A DNA stretch of 64,000 nt, from positions 1,488,001 to 1,552,000 of the forward strand of contig OZ243980.1 of the NCBI GenBank assembly GCA_965214875.1, given 5' to 3'. This document shows positions 45,161 to 54,228 of the stretch, piece by piece. This DNA comes from CBDAUN01 sp965214875. GTDB taxonomy: Bacteria; Pseudomonadota; Gammaproteobacteria; Arenicellales; JAJDZL01. A program made the translations under genes and the position numbers. The notes beneath the pieces are model-generated. The model was not told the origin of the DNA and searched no databases. It worked only from the letters and a program-made list of their open reading frames with translations. The first letter of the stretch is position 1. Each line of letters opens with the position of its first letter.

Positions 45161-45707
45161 ACGATGTGCTATGGCGCTTTGGTGCGCCACAGGCGGAGCT
45201 TAGTCTTCAAACTCTTCTGCGATGATCGACTTTGAATCAGTTGACGCTTTGCTGGATATATTTTTTGGAATCTCGCTATGCCTTTGGGCCCGTTCAACAA
45301 TTAAAGTTGATAACGACTGCCCGCTTCAGCTCCCGCTCGCCTTCAAGCAGTTCTCGATAGCCGCTTCGACCAGATATCGCTCGCCGGAACGTTCTAGAGT
45401 AGGCAGCGCCTCGCGGTAGGTTGCAAAAGTTTCGATGGTGAAGAAAAGACCGGTTTTTTGAGTGCAAGGTATGCCCGCGGTTCGGAGAATCTAGTTGGCT
45501 ACCCGATGCGTTCATGACGCAGATGTGGCAAGGGGTACAGAGCTACGTAGCGCATTTTCAAATCGCGAAGCTGGACGATAGAAATTTATCGCCCTGTTGC
45601 TCAGTCGCTGACGATTGGCATCTGCAATATACTATGCGCCGGTTTACCCCTTCCTCGCCAGAGTCGGCGGGCTTTCCGCAATTTGAGGATCAAATTCAGG
45701 TGTGCGA
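45161..45707. other. Intergenic region, no supported gene
   Basis: About 545 bases. A minus-strand frame (45515-45294) ends in a charged helix-like stretch (SGRSGYRELLEGERELKRAV) that looks more protein-like than its surroundings and could be the end of a decayed gene, but it has no ribosome site and no family match I know. Confidence 0.3.
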
Positions 45708-46385
45708 ATGAGCGATAGCGTTGTAGTTCAGACAGGGCCGTCGCCGTGCTTGTCGGTGATTTGGCTTCATGGACTTGGAGCGGATGGGCACGATTTCGAG
45801 CCTATCGTCGACTATTTGAACATTCCATCATCGCATTCCATGCGATTCATCTTTCCGCATGCTCCCAAGCGGCCAGTGACAGTCAATTTCGGAATGATCA
45901 TGAGAGCTTGGTATGATCTTTACGACCCGGTGATCAGTGGTGATGCTAGGCTGGATAAAGAGGGTCTCGCTGATTCAGCCGAGATCGTGAACAAGCTGGC
46001 CGGAGAAGAATTGGAGCATGTCGGGGACTATAGGAGGATCGTTTTTGGCGGATTTTCTCAAGGCGGCGCGGTCGCGCTTCACACCGGATTAAGGTTTCGC
46101 CATTCCCTGGGTGGAATTTTTGCTTTATCGTCGTATCTTCCGGGCCATCATGCGTTTGCGGAACAAGCTTCACAATCGAATGGCGGCACGCCGATTCTGT
46201 TGCGCCATGGGACGATGGATCCGGTCATCACAGTTCAAAACGCCTATGCAACTTACAGCACGCTCTACGATCTTGGCAATCCGGTAGATTGGAAATCCTA
46301 TCTCGTTGCGCATTCGGTGTCTCCCGAAATATGCCTCGACATTGGGAAGTTTCTCACGAACTGCTGCCACTCCGAAATGCAGTAG
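45708..46385 (+). CDS. Alpha/beta hydrolase, phospholipase/carboxylesterase family
   Basis: A 225-residue cytoplasmic serine esterase of the PF02230 type. ATG 45708 is preferred over GTG 45702. Motifs: oxyanion region VIWLHGLGADGHDFEPI, nucleophile Ser in FGGFSQGGAVALH, acid in LRHGTMDPVITV, and catalytic His in VAHSVSPEICLDI (GHSVSPE in most relatives). Family members hydrolyse short-chain esters, lysophospholipids or acyl-protein thioesters. It stands alone, convergent with the TPR gene. Confidence 0.92.
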   Translation: MSDSVVVQTGPSPCLSVIWLHGLGADGHDFEPIVDYLNIPSSHSMRFIFPHAPKRPVTVNFGMIMRAWYDLYDPVISGDARLDKEGLADSAEIVNKLAGEELEHVGDYRRIVFGGFSQGGAVALHTGLRFRHSLGGIFALSSYLPGHHAFAEQASQSNGGTPILLRHGTMDPVITVQNAYATYSTLYDLGNPVDWKSYLVAHSVSPEICLDIGKFLTNCCHSEMQ

Positions 46386-46429
46386 CTTTCCGAATGCTTG
46401 CGACAAAATGCAATCGTCGGTTCGATCAG

Positions 46430-47005
46430 CTAAACAGGATCGTCGCGCAAAATAGCCTTTAGCCGCTCGATTTGCTTCTTGGGTCCAGGAAGATGCGGAT
46501 TAACTTCAAGAGCCTTTTCAAATGCAGTTATTGCTGCTTCGTAGCGCTTCGTTCCCATCAAGATGAGACCCATGCCTGCGATCGCTCCGAAGTGCCGTGG
46601 CTCCAAAAGGAGCGTCTCGTGCACATCGGCGGCTGACTTGTCGAGTTCCCCCATGAAATAGTATGCTGTTGCGCGCTTGTTCCATCCCTCTGCGAATTGC
46701 GGGTCCTTTTCGATGATCCGGCTGAAGATGACTATCGCTTCCGACAGACTGCCGCGCGACATCAGCAGTACGCCTTGCCCGAGTAGGCTATTGATGCTTT
46801 GGTCTTCATGCTCGCGCCATACCGCCCAGATCTCACCTGTGATCCTGTCTCCTGCCTCAGCTTCGGTTTCGGCCTGCAGCTGTGCAAATAGATTGTCTAA
46901 ACGAGGATCATTTTGATCTGCGGTGGCTAACAAAGAAGTGCTGGCAAGAACAAGCATGCCAGCGGCTAGGCTGATCATATTCTGAATCAAATGGTATTTG
47001 TACAT
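46430..47005 (-). CDS. Exported TPR repeat protein
   Basis: A 191-residue protein with a signal peptide (MISLAAGMLVLASTSLLATA) and about three tetratricopeptide-like repeats, recognised by DRITGEIWAVWREHEDQS, AIVIFSRIIEKDPQFAEGWN and KRYEAAITAFEKALEVNPHL. These mediate protein-protein contacts in the periplasm. No enzyme domain is present and no partner is adjacent, so its role is unknown. Confidence 0.85.
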   Translation of the reverse strand: MYKYHLIQNMISLAAGMLVLASTSLLATADQNDPRLDNLFAQLQAETEAEAGDRITGEIWAVWREHEDQSINSLLGQGVLLMSRGSLSEAIVIFSRIIEKDPQFAEGWNKRATAYYFMGELDKSAADVHETLLLEPRHFGAIAGMGLILMGTKRYEAAITAFEKALEVNPHLPGPKKQIERLKAILRDDPV

Positions 47006-47704
47006 TTGGCTATTTCCGGTTTTTGTTCTCGCACGTGCTTATAGTTCATTTATATGCGCCAATCGGCATCGCCGCTACAATCAAACGCCGCCAAGACCAG
47101 GCGCATTGGTGAAATGCCAGGTACGCCGATGCTTATTATAGTGGACAAGCCCGCCTCCTGCGATTACGCTGACACGCAAAGAATAAAAGCATGAATTCTT
47201 CAATATCAGCAAGTTGTATGTTGTAGTTCTTAAAAAGCAATGCTGAACCGGATGAACAAATCATGATGAAGGCGTGAAAGCGCCGCATGTTTGAATCTGC
47301 CTGCATATTGATGGTGGCATTGGGGCTATGCTTGACGCAGATTTGCGTGTGCTGCAAAAGGGCAGCGCGCATGTCGGGTCGATTTCGGCAACAAAAGAGG
47401 TCGCAGATAGAAGTTCAAATCGTGTTGCACAAAATCGCTTTTGTTGCTTGATTTTACAAGATTTTTAGTTTACTCTTACGCCACTTAAGGAGGATGCCTT
47501 TGCCAGTCGCAAGGCAAGTCAAAAACAACCGTTGCGCGACACAATTATTCGGTCGCACCCGTATCTGTTTGCCGATGTTTCGCTTTTGTCCGTTTCAGAT
47601 CAGGAACTGTCGCATTTGCGAAAGACTATTGGCAACGATTAACCTATTGTTTACACGTTGTGCCGCGCTTGGCAGTGCAACGACAAAGCTGGGGTATTCA
47701 ACTA
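47006..47704. other. Leader region of the corrinoid cluster
   Basis: About 700 bases. I searched for a cobalamin riboswitch box and saw none. A frame from ATG 47494 (74 codons, MPLPVARQVKNNRCATQLFG) directly abuts AAGGAGG, a spacing too short for good initiation, and overlaps the start of the corrinoid protein gene; I doubt it is real. The region should hold the promoter of the corrinoid genes. Confidence 0.35.
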
Positions 47705-48418
47705 ATGAACAATCCTGATAACGCAGAACAAATGGATGATATCGATCTGTCGGCGCTTAGCGACGAAGATTTGGTCGTACAGATGCATGACGATCTTTAT
47801 GATGGACTCAAAGAAGAAATAGAAGAGGGCACCCGCATTCTGCTTGGTCGCGGCTGGGAACCTTATCGGGTTCTGCAAGACGCATTGGTGGAAGGAATGA
47901 GGATCGTCGGCATCGATTTCAGGGATGGCATTCTGTTTGTGCCGGAAGTCCTCATGTCGGCGAATGCGATGAAGGGCGGGATGGCTATTTTGCGACCGCT
48001 GCTGGCGGAAACCGGCGCCCCCACGATCGGAAAGATGGTTATCGGCACGGTCAAAGGCGATATTCACGATATCGGCAAGAATCTGGTCGCAATGATGCTT
48101 GAAGGGGCCGGATTTGAAGTCATCAATATAGGCATCAATAATCCGGTTGAGAACTATCTGGAAGCGATGGATGAGCATAAGCCGGAACTGCTTGGCATGT
48201 CCGCATTGCTCACCACCACAATGCCCTACATGAAAGTCGTTATCGACACATTGGTTGAGCAAGGCATTCGCGAAGAGTATGTTGTTATTGTCGGTGGCGC
48301 ACCCTTGAACGAAGAGTTTGCGGAAGCGATTGGCGCAGATGCCTACTGTCGCGATGCGGCGGTTGCGGTTGAAACCGCAAAAACTTTCGTATCTAAATTG
48401 AGGGCGCAGAGCGCGTAA
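47705..48418 (+). CDS. Corrinoid (B12-binding) protein, MtbC/MtgC-like
   Basis: A 237-residue methyl-carrier protein. The N-terminal helical cap region (EEIEEGTRILLGRGWEPYRV, EGMRIVGIDFRDGILFVPEV) is followed by the Rossmann B12 domain with the base-off signature GDIHDIGKNLV (DxHxxG with the lower-ligand His), SALLTTTMPYMK and VGGAPLNEEFAEAIGAD. Such proteins accept a methyl group from a substrate methyltransferase or from methyl-THF. It is followed 56 bases later by a methyl-THF methyltransferase and then a reductive activase, which together form a methyl-transfer system. ATG 47705 is chosen as the start matching homologues. Confidence 0.92.
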   Translation: MNNPDNAEQMDDIDLSALSDEDLVVQMHDDLYDGLKEEIEEGTRILLGRGWEPYRVLQDALVEGMRIVGIDFRDGILFVPEVLMSANAMKGGMAILRPLLAETGAPTIGKMVIGTVKGDIHDIGKNLVAMMLEGAGFEVINIGINNPVENYLEAMDEHKPELLGMSALLTTTMPYMKVVIDTLVEQGIREEYVVIVGGAPLNEEFAEAIGADAYCRDAAVAVETAKTFVSKLRAQSA

Positions 48419-48474
48419 TAGCCCTTTTCATCTAAACATAAATTCTAACCCCCTCGTTTAGGCGGAGACCTGCG

Positions 48475-49389
48475 ATGACGGAAACAGCTATTTCCTCTGA
48501 AACCAAAACTGTAGTGATTGGCTACGAGCATCCGTTTTGCGTTATTGGCGAACGGATTAATCCGACAGGACGCAAGCTGCTTGCCGCAGAAATGGCGGCA
48601 GGGGACTACAGCCGTGTCGAATCTGATGCGCTGGCGCAGGTCAATGCTGGCGCGCACATGCTCGATGTCAATGCCGGCATTCCGCTAGCGGACGAACCTC
48701 GCATTCTGGCCGAGTGCATCCAGCTGGTGCAATCGGTCACCGATGTGCCGTTATCAATCGACTCATCGATCGTTGCCGCGCTTGAAGCTGGGCTTGAAGT
48801 CTATAAGGGTCGACCGCTTGTCAATTCGGTAACTGGCGAGGAAGAGCGGCTCGAGACGGTGTTGCCTCTGGTGAAAAAATACGATGCGGCGGTGGTCGCG
48901 ATATCGAACGATGAAACCGGTATCTCCGAAGATCCCGATGTTCGTTACACGGTCGCGAAAAAAATTGTTGAACGTGCAGAAGACTACGGGATCAAGCGTT
49001 GTGATGTAGTTGTTGATCCATTAGTGATGCCGATCGGAGCTATCGGATTGGCCGGAAGGCAAGTCTTTCGAATCGTTCAGCGTTTGCGTGAAGAATTGAA
49101 AGTCAATACGACCTGCGGTGCGTCGAACATCAGCTTCGGGTTGCCGAATCGTCACGCATTGAACGCGTCATTCCTTTCCATGTCGATTGGAGCCGGCATG
49201 ACATCTGCAATTACCTCTCCGCTGCATGAAGAGATCATGACTTCGGTGATGGCGGCAAATGTCATGATGGGCACAGACCGCGAATGCAGGCAGTGGATCC
49301 GAAAATTCCGGGCGCCAATTCCTGATGCTGTAAATGTTGATCGCCCGGCAGGTCGTCGAAATGGTCGTCGGCGTCGGCAATACGCCTAG
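48475..49389 (+). CDS. Methyltetrahydrofolate:corrinoid methyltransferase (pterin-binding, MtgA/AcsE-like)
   Basis: A 304-residue TIM-barrel pterin-binding protein. The start CVIGERINPTGRKLLAAEMA and the folate-site segments LDVNAGIPL, VPLSIDSS, LVNSVTGEE and NTTCGASNISFGLPNR are typical of MeTr enzymes and the MetH folate domain. It moves methyl between tetrahydrofolate and the corrinoid protein encoded just upstream. The C-terminus ends in an Arg-rich tail (GRRNGRRRRQYA) that is also found in related proteobacterial homologues, and the downstream activase ends similarly (GRRRRGRRTG), an odd shared feature. Confidence 0.92.
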   Translation: MTETAISSETKTVVIGYEHPFCVIGERINPTGRKLLAAEMAAGDYSRVESDALAQVNAGAHMLDVNAGIPLADEPRILAECIQLVQSVTDVPLSIDSSIVAALEAGLEVYKGRPLVNSVTGEEERLETVLPLVKKYDAAVVAISNDETGISEDPDVRYTVAKKIVERAEDYGIKRCDVVVDPLVMPIGAIGLAGRQVFRIVQRLREELKVNTTCGASNISFGLPNRHALNASFLSMSIGAGMTSAITSPLHEEIMTSVMAANVMMGTDRECRQWIRKFRAPIPDAVNVDRPAGRRNGRRRRQYA

Positions 49390-49546
49390 CTTGGTCGGAT
49401 GCTGGCATGGCTGATAGTGAAAATTTTCTGCCAGATACATGCGTTTGATAGCGGTGCTTGCCGCTTATCTCTCCCTTCGGCGCTGATTTGGCCAATGCTG
49501 CCGCTTTTTCGATAGATTGACTGCTTCCCGCCAACAATCGGACGCG

Positions 49547-51544
49547 ATGGTTGTCTTTACGCCGTCTGGGCGGCGTGGTCGATTTGCGATAGGCACAACC
49601 ATATTGCAGGCGGCTAGAGCTCTTGGCGTCGATCTGGATTCTGTTTGTGGCGGCCGCGCTATGTGCGGGCGTTGCCAGGTAGTGCTAAGTGTCGGCGCTT
49701 TTGCCAAGCATGGCGTCAATTCAGATCCGAACCATTTGTCTTCGATAAGTGTCTTGGAGAAGGAATACTCCAAGACCAATGAACTGAAACCGGAACGGCG
49801 GCTCGGATGCTCTGTTGAAATTCTTGGCGATGTGGTTATCGATGTGCCGCCGGATAGCCAGGTTCATCGCCAGGTGGTTCGAAAACGCGCCGAGGTGCAT
49901 GCGATTAATCTTGACCCTGTAGTGCGGCTGTACTACGTAGATGTCCAAGAGCCCAATATGCACGATCCTTCTGGCGATTTGCAACGGCTTAAGGATGCGT
50001 TGGAATTCGAATGGCGTTTGGAAAATCTCGCCTGCGACTTGCGACAGATTCAGAATTTGCAGCAAGCATTGCGTCAGGGCGAATGGAGTGTCACGTGCGC
50101 CGTACACGACGGGTCGCAGATTGTGGCAATCTGGCCGGGATTTAGCAACAGTGCTTTCGGCATCGCTTTCGACATCGGTTCGACCACAATCGCAGCGCAT
50201 CTTTGCGATCTCTCCAGCGGTGAGGTTGTTGCAGCGTCGGGTGCGATGAACCCTCAGATCCGATTCGGCGAGGATCTTATGAGCCGCGTGTCGTATCTGA
50301 TGATGAACCCTGGCGGAGAGCATGATATGACGCGCGAAGTTCGCAAGGCGATACAGAAGCTTGCTGAAGAAGTGTGTCAAGAGCACGGCATCAGTGCAGA
50401 TGATGTGCTCGATGTAGTATTTGTGGGAAACCCCATCATGCAGCACTTGCTGCTCGGAGTGAGCCCAATTGAACTGGGCGGAGCGCCGTTCGCGCTGGCA
50501 ACTGACGAAGCGGTCAGCGTATGGGTATCCGAGCTGGATCTAAAGTTTCATCAGAATGCCCGAGCTTTCGTTTTGCCTTGCATCGCCGGGCATGTCGGTG
50601 CCGATACGGCGGGCATGATACTTTCCGAACAGCCGTATGCCCATGACGAGTTGATGTTGCTGGTAGATGTTGGAACCAATGCGGAAATCGTGCTAGGCAA
50701 TCGCCATAGGCTCCTTGCAGCATCGAGTCCTACCGGTCCGGCGTTCGAAGGTGCGCAGATTAGCGGCGGTCAGCGCGCGGCGCCAGGCGCCATTGAGCGC
50801 GTTAGAATCGATCGTGAAACATTGGAACCGAAGTTCAAAGTTATTGGTTGCGATTTGTGGTCGACGGATCCGGATTTTGAAAATGCCGTCCAAGCGACTG
50901 GCGTGACAGGGATTTGCGGTTCCGGAATTATCGAGGCGATTGCTGAGATGTATTTGGCGGGAGTCATCGATCCGGATGGAGTGGTGCAATCGAGCAAGGC
51001 GGATATCAGCGGCAGAATTGTCGCAGAAGGCCGAACCTATGCCTATGTGATGAACGATAGTAATCCTCGGATCAGGATTACGCAAAACGATGTTCGAGCC
51101 ATCCAGCTCGCAAAAGCGGCGCTTTACGCGGGCATCCGTCTGCTGATGGATCGAATGGGCATCGATGTGGTTGATCGTATTCGATTGGCCGGCGCTTTCG
51201 GCAGTCACATTGATGTCAAATATGCGATGATTCTCGGGCTAGTGCCGGACTGCAAGCTTGACAATGTCACCTCGGCGGGCAACGCTGCCGGTACAGGAGC
51301 GCGGATTGCGTTGCTTGATCGCAATTCGAGAAGCGAAATTAGTCAAGTTGTCCGTAATGTCGAGAAAATTGAAACTGCGGTCGAATCGCAGTTTCAGAAG
51401 CACTTCGTTGAAGCGATGGCGATTCCGCATAAAGTTGACCCATTTCCCGAATTGAGCAAAGTTGTCGATTTGCCCCGGCGGTCAGGAAAATATGGCGCTC
51501 AAAATACAGGCAGGCGCCGCCGCGGTCGTCGAACTGGCACTTGA
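49547..51544 (+). CDS. ASKHA-domain corrinoid reductive activase (RACo/RamA-like, DUF4445)
   Basis: A 665-residue ATP-dependent activator that re-reduces inactive Co(II) corrinoid. The N-terminus is a plant-type [2Fe-2S] ferredoxin domain (VDLDSVCGGRAMCGRCQVVL with a fourth Cys in RRLGCSVEI), followed by a linker and an ASKHA ATPase domain: FDIGSTTIAAHL, VGNPIMQHLLLGV, LVDVGTNAEIVLGN, SPTGPAFEGAQISGGQRA, LAGAFGSHIDV. ATG 49547 (MVVFTPSGRRG) gives the usual N-terminus; TTG 49517 is possible. It completes a corrinoid protein/methyltransferase/activase trio, but no MttB-type substrate methyltransferase is near. Confidence 0.92.
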   Translation: MVVFTPSGRRGRFAIGTTILQAARALGVDLDSVCGGRAMCGRCQVVLSVGAFAKHGVNSDPNHLSSISVLEKEYSKTNELKPERRLGCSVEILGDVVIDVPPDSQVHRQVVRKRAEVHAINLDPVVRLYYVDVQEPNMHDPSGDLQRLKDALEFEWRLENLACDLRQIQNLQQALRQGEWSVTCAVHDGSQIVAIWPGFSNSAFGIAFDIGSTTIAAHLCDLSSGEVVAASGAMNPQIRFGEDLMSRVSYLMMNPGGEHDMTREVRKAIQKLAEEVCQEHGISADDVLDVVFVGNPIMQHLLLGVSPIELGGAPFALATDEAVSVWVSELDLKFHQNARAFVLPCIAGHVGADTAGMILSEQPYAHDELMLLVDVGTNAEIVLGNRHRLLAASSPTGPAFEGAQISGGQRAAPGAIERVRIDRETLEPKFKVIGCDLWSTDPDFENAVQATGVTGICGSGIIEAIAEMYLAGVIDPDGVVQSSKADISGRIVAEGRTYAYVMNDSNPRIRITQNDVRAIQLAKAALYAGIRLLMDRMGIDVVDRIRLAGAFGSHIDVKYAMILGLVPDCKLDNVTSAGNAAGTGARIALLDRNSRSEISQVVRNVEKIETAVESQFQKHFVEAMAIPHKVDPFPELSKVVDLPRRSGKYGAQNTGRRRRGRRTGT

Positions 51545-51596
51545 TTCGATACGGTACCGGCGAAAATCTGTAGCACATGATGATTCAAAATCGGGC

Positions 51597-53027
51597 ATGA
51601 AAGCGGATTTTGTCATCGAAAATGGCATGGTTGTGGACGGTACCGGATGCCCTGCGTATCTGGCCAATGTTGCGGTGCGCGGAAATCGCATCATTGCAGT
51701 CGGAGATACGACGCATGTCCAAAGCGGTTCTAGACTTGATGCCGAAGGCAGCATGGTCTCTCCGGGGTTCATCGATGCGCACACGCATGACGATCGCGTT
51801 TTGCTTTCCTCGCCTGATATGACGAGCAAAATCAGCCAAGGCGTTACAACTGTGGTGACTGGAAATTGCGGAATCAGCCTGGCTCCGATCGCTGGAAAAA
51901 ATCCGGTGCCGCCCATGAATCTGCTTGGCGACCGCAACTGGTATCGTTTCGAATCCGTGGCCGACTACGCTGCAATGCTTGATGCTGAGCCGGCCGCGGT
52001 GAATTCAGTCATGCTTGTCGGTCATACGACACTCAGGGTTGCGACGATGAATCGGGTTGATCGAGCTGCCACGCGTGATGAGGCGCTCAGCATGGAGCGC
52101 ATGGTTGATAGTGCGATGCAAGATGGTTGTATCGGTCTGAGTAGCGGGCTTGAATATCCGCCAGCTAAGGCCGCGCCGCCCGACGAGGTATTGCAGCTAG
52201 CGAAGAGGGCATCATCTGCAAACGGCATCTATGCCACCCATATGAGAGATGAGGCGGACCAAGTTTGCGACTCGATACGCGAGACGGTGGATGTGGCTGA
52301 ACACGCTTCAATACGAACTATCATTTCTCACCATAAGACCTGCGGCAAGAAAAACTGGGGACGTACGGCGGAAACGTTGCCCTTAATTAGCGCTGCTCAA
52401 AAGCGTGTCGATATTAACATTGATGTCTATCCTTATACGGCAAGTTCGACATCGCTGCTAAAGCAATACTTGCCAAAGGCTGACCGGGTCGTTGTGACAT
52501 GGTCGGAACCGTATCCGGAATTTTCCGGAGCTGATCTGTCAGACATTGTCGAGTGCTGGGGCGTTAGTCGATCAGAGGCGGTTGATCGGCTTTCTCCGGC
52601 CGGAGCAATCTACTTCCAGATGGACGAAAACGATCTGCGGCGGGTGCTCAAGTTCAACGGCAGCATGATTGGGTCAGACGGCTTGTCAAGCGATAGATTC
52701 CCGCATCCGAGACTGTGGGGAACATTCCCCAGAGTGCTTGGGCGATATGCGAGAGAACTGGATCTTTTCCCGATTGAGGTTGCGGTCGCTAAAATGACTG
52801 GGATAACTGCTCGCACTTTCGGTCTTCAGTGCAGGGGGTTGATCCAGCCGGATATGTTCGCCGATATCGTGATTTTCGATTTCGAATCAGTGGCAGATCG
52901 GGCAGATTTCAAAAATCCGATTCAATCAGCTGCAGGGATTGAGTGCGTCATGGTAAACGGCGAGATCGTCTATACCCGAGAGGGCTGGACAGGCAAGCGT
53001 CCCGGTCGCTTGCTGAAAGGCGGCTGA
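51597..53027 (+). CDS. N-acyl-D-amino-acid deacylase (amidohydrolase superfamily)
   Basis: A 476-residue D-aminoacylase-type amidohydrolase. ATG 51597 (MKADFVIENGMVVDGTG) matches the family start; the frame is open upstream into the activase gene. Features: metal motif GFIDAHTHDDRVL, QGVTTVVTGNCGISLAP, SSGLEYPPAK, metal His in ATHMRDEAD and ISHHKTCGK, the catalytic Asp in GSDGLSSD and the C-terminal PHPRLWGTFPRVLGRY. It would release D-amino acids from N-acyl or N-carbamoyl forms. Located 52 bases after the activase, it may be part of the same transcript. Confidence 0.9.
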   Translation: MKADFVIENGMVVDGTGCPAYLANVAVRGNRIIAVGDTTHVQSGSRLDAEGSMVSPGFIDAHTHDDRVLLSSPDMTSKISQGVTTVVTGNCGISLAPIAGKNPVPPMNLLGDRNWYRFESVADYAAMLDAEPAAVNSVMLVGHTTLRVATMNRVDRAATRDEALSMERMVDSAMQDGCIGLSSGLEYPPAKAAPPDEVLQLAKRASSANGIYATHMRDEADQVCDSIRETVDVAEHASIRTIISHHKTCGKKNWGRTAETLPLISAAQKRVDINIDVYPYTASSTSLLKQYLPKADRVVVTWSEPYPEFSGADLSDIVECWGVSRSEAVDRLSPAGAIYFQMDENDLRRVLKFNGSMIGSDGLSSDRFPHPRLWGTFPRVLGRYARELDLFPIEVAVAKMTGITARTFGLQCRGLIQPDMFADIVIFDFESVADRADFKNPIQSAAGIECVMVNGEIVYTREGWTGKRPGRLLKGG

Positions 53028-53091
53028 TGCGCCGCAATCTGTTTTTCAAGCGCGAAAGAAAGCTGAATCTGAGGGTCGGGTCGCGAGGCCG

Positions 53092-54111
53092 CTATTCTTC
53101 CGATGTTTCCATGTTCGGTCTCAGGCCTCCCCGTCGATCATCGCGAGGCGTGACTCCGAAGTAGAGTCGGTAGACCTTGCTGAAGTGCGGCGCGGAATAG
53201 AACCCGCAGGAAATTCCAACATCTAAAATCGGTTTTTCTGTTAGTAGCAACAGCTCTCGTGCCCTTTCGAGCCGCATGTTTAGATAGTATCGATTGGGTG
53301 ATACATTCAAGCAGTTTTTGAACATGCGTTGCAGATGCCGCCCCGACATGTTCGCGTGCTTCGCCAGATATGGCAACGAGACCGGTTCTTCGATGTTGGC
53401 TGCCATTAGTGCGATTACCGAACATAAAGCGGCACTTTTTGCACCGGTAATGCTCTTCATTCCAGGTCTTTGCACACTATGGGTGTCGCGAACTTTCTCG
53501 TACATGAACTCATCGCAAATATCGAGCGCCAAAGAGCCTCCGTGTTGCTGGTGAATTATGCCAAGAATCATGTCTGCCGGAGCTTGGCCGCCAGCGCAGG
53601 TATAAAGGCGCCGATCAATTTCGAACAGCTTTTGGGTCAAGTTGATTTTTGGAAACTTTTTACGGAAGGTATCAAACAATTCCCAATGCACGGTGCAACG
53701 ACGACCGCCGATTAAATCGGCTTTCGCGAGCATGTAGGCACCGGTGCATAGTCCTCCGATTTCTACGCCGGAGTTTGCCAAATCACGTAGCCACCTGATC
53801 AAAGCCGGGTCAGATCCGTGCTTCTCGATGTTGATGCCGCCGCAAACGAAGACGGCATCAAGATTGACGGAATTTGAAATTCCGTTGTCAGGTTCTACAG
53901 CCAAGCCGTTGCTTGCCGCAATTGCTTTGCCGTCTTTCGAAAAGGTGTGCCAAGAGAAAAGCTCATGCTTGGACACATAGTTTGCCATGCGTAACGGCTC
54001 GACCGCGGACGTAAGCGCGATCATGGAATATTCGGGGAGCAAGAGAAAGCCGAATGCCTTTTTCTTCGGCGACCATCCCATCGTCCTTGTTGGCAGCGAC
54101 TTTGTGCTCAT
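53092..54111 (-). CDS. GlxA family AraC-type transcriptional regulator
   Basis: A 339-residue regulator with an N-terminal class I glutamine-amidotransferase-like (DJ-1/PfpI) sensor domain (FGFLLLPEYSMIALTSAVEP, VFVCGGINIE, GGLCTGAYMLAKADLIGG, CTVHWELFDTF) and a C-terminal AraC HTH (SLPYLAKHANMSGRHLQRMF, RLERARELLLLTEKPILDV, CGFYSAPHFSKVYRLYFGVT). This architecture regulates catabolism of methylated amines, glycine betaine, carnitine or arginine in other bacteria. It is convergent with the deacylase gene and codirectional with the hydantoinase gene, so it probably controls one or both neighbouring units. ATG 54111 is chosen over an upstream ATG. Confidence 0.9.
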   Translation of the reverse strand: MSTKSLPTRTMGWSPKKKAFGFLLLPEYSMIALTSAVEPLRMANYVSKHELFSWHTFSKDGKAIAASNGLAVEPDNGISNSVNLDAVFVCGGINIEKHGSDPALIRWLRDLANSGVEIGGLCTGAYMLAKADLIGGRRCTVHWELFDTFRKKFPKINLTQKLFEIDRRLYTCAGGQAPADMILGIIHQQHGGSLALDICDEFMYEKVRDTHSVQRPGMKSITGAKSAALCSVIALMAANIEEPVSLPYLAKHANMSGRHLQRMFKNCLNVSPNRYYLNMRLERARELLLLTEKPILDVGISCGFYSAPHFSKVYRLYFGVTPRDDRRGGLRPNMETSEE

Positions 54112-54228
54112 GTTTTGAATTGTTGCTAAATTCAAGCAAATATTACATCCGAATATCTTATTTGTCAAAAAATTTATTTTTCAGATTTGCGGCAAAAGCA
54201 GGTTTCGATTTGAATTTAATGTCTGGCA

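Noticed and set aside
47006..47704. Cobalamin riboswitch upstream of the corrinoid genes
   Set aside because: I looked for the conserved B12 box and supporting stems and found nothing convincing.
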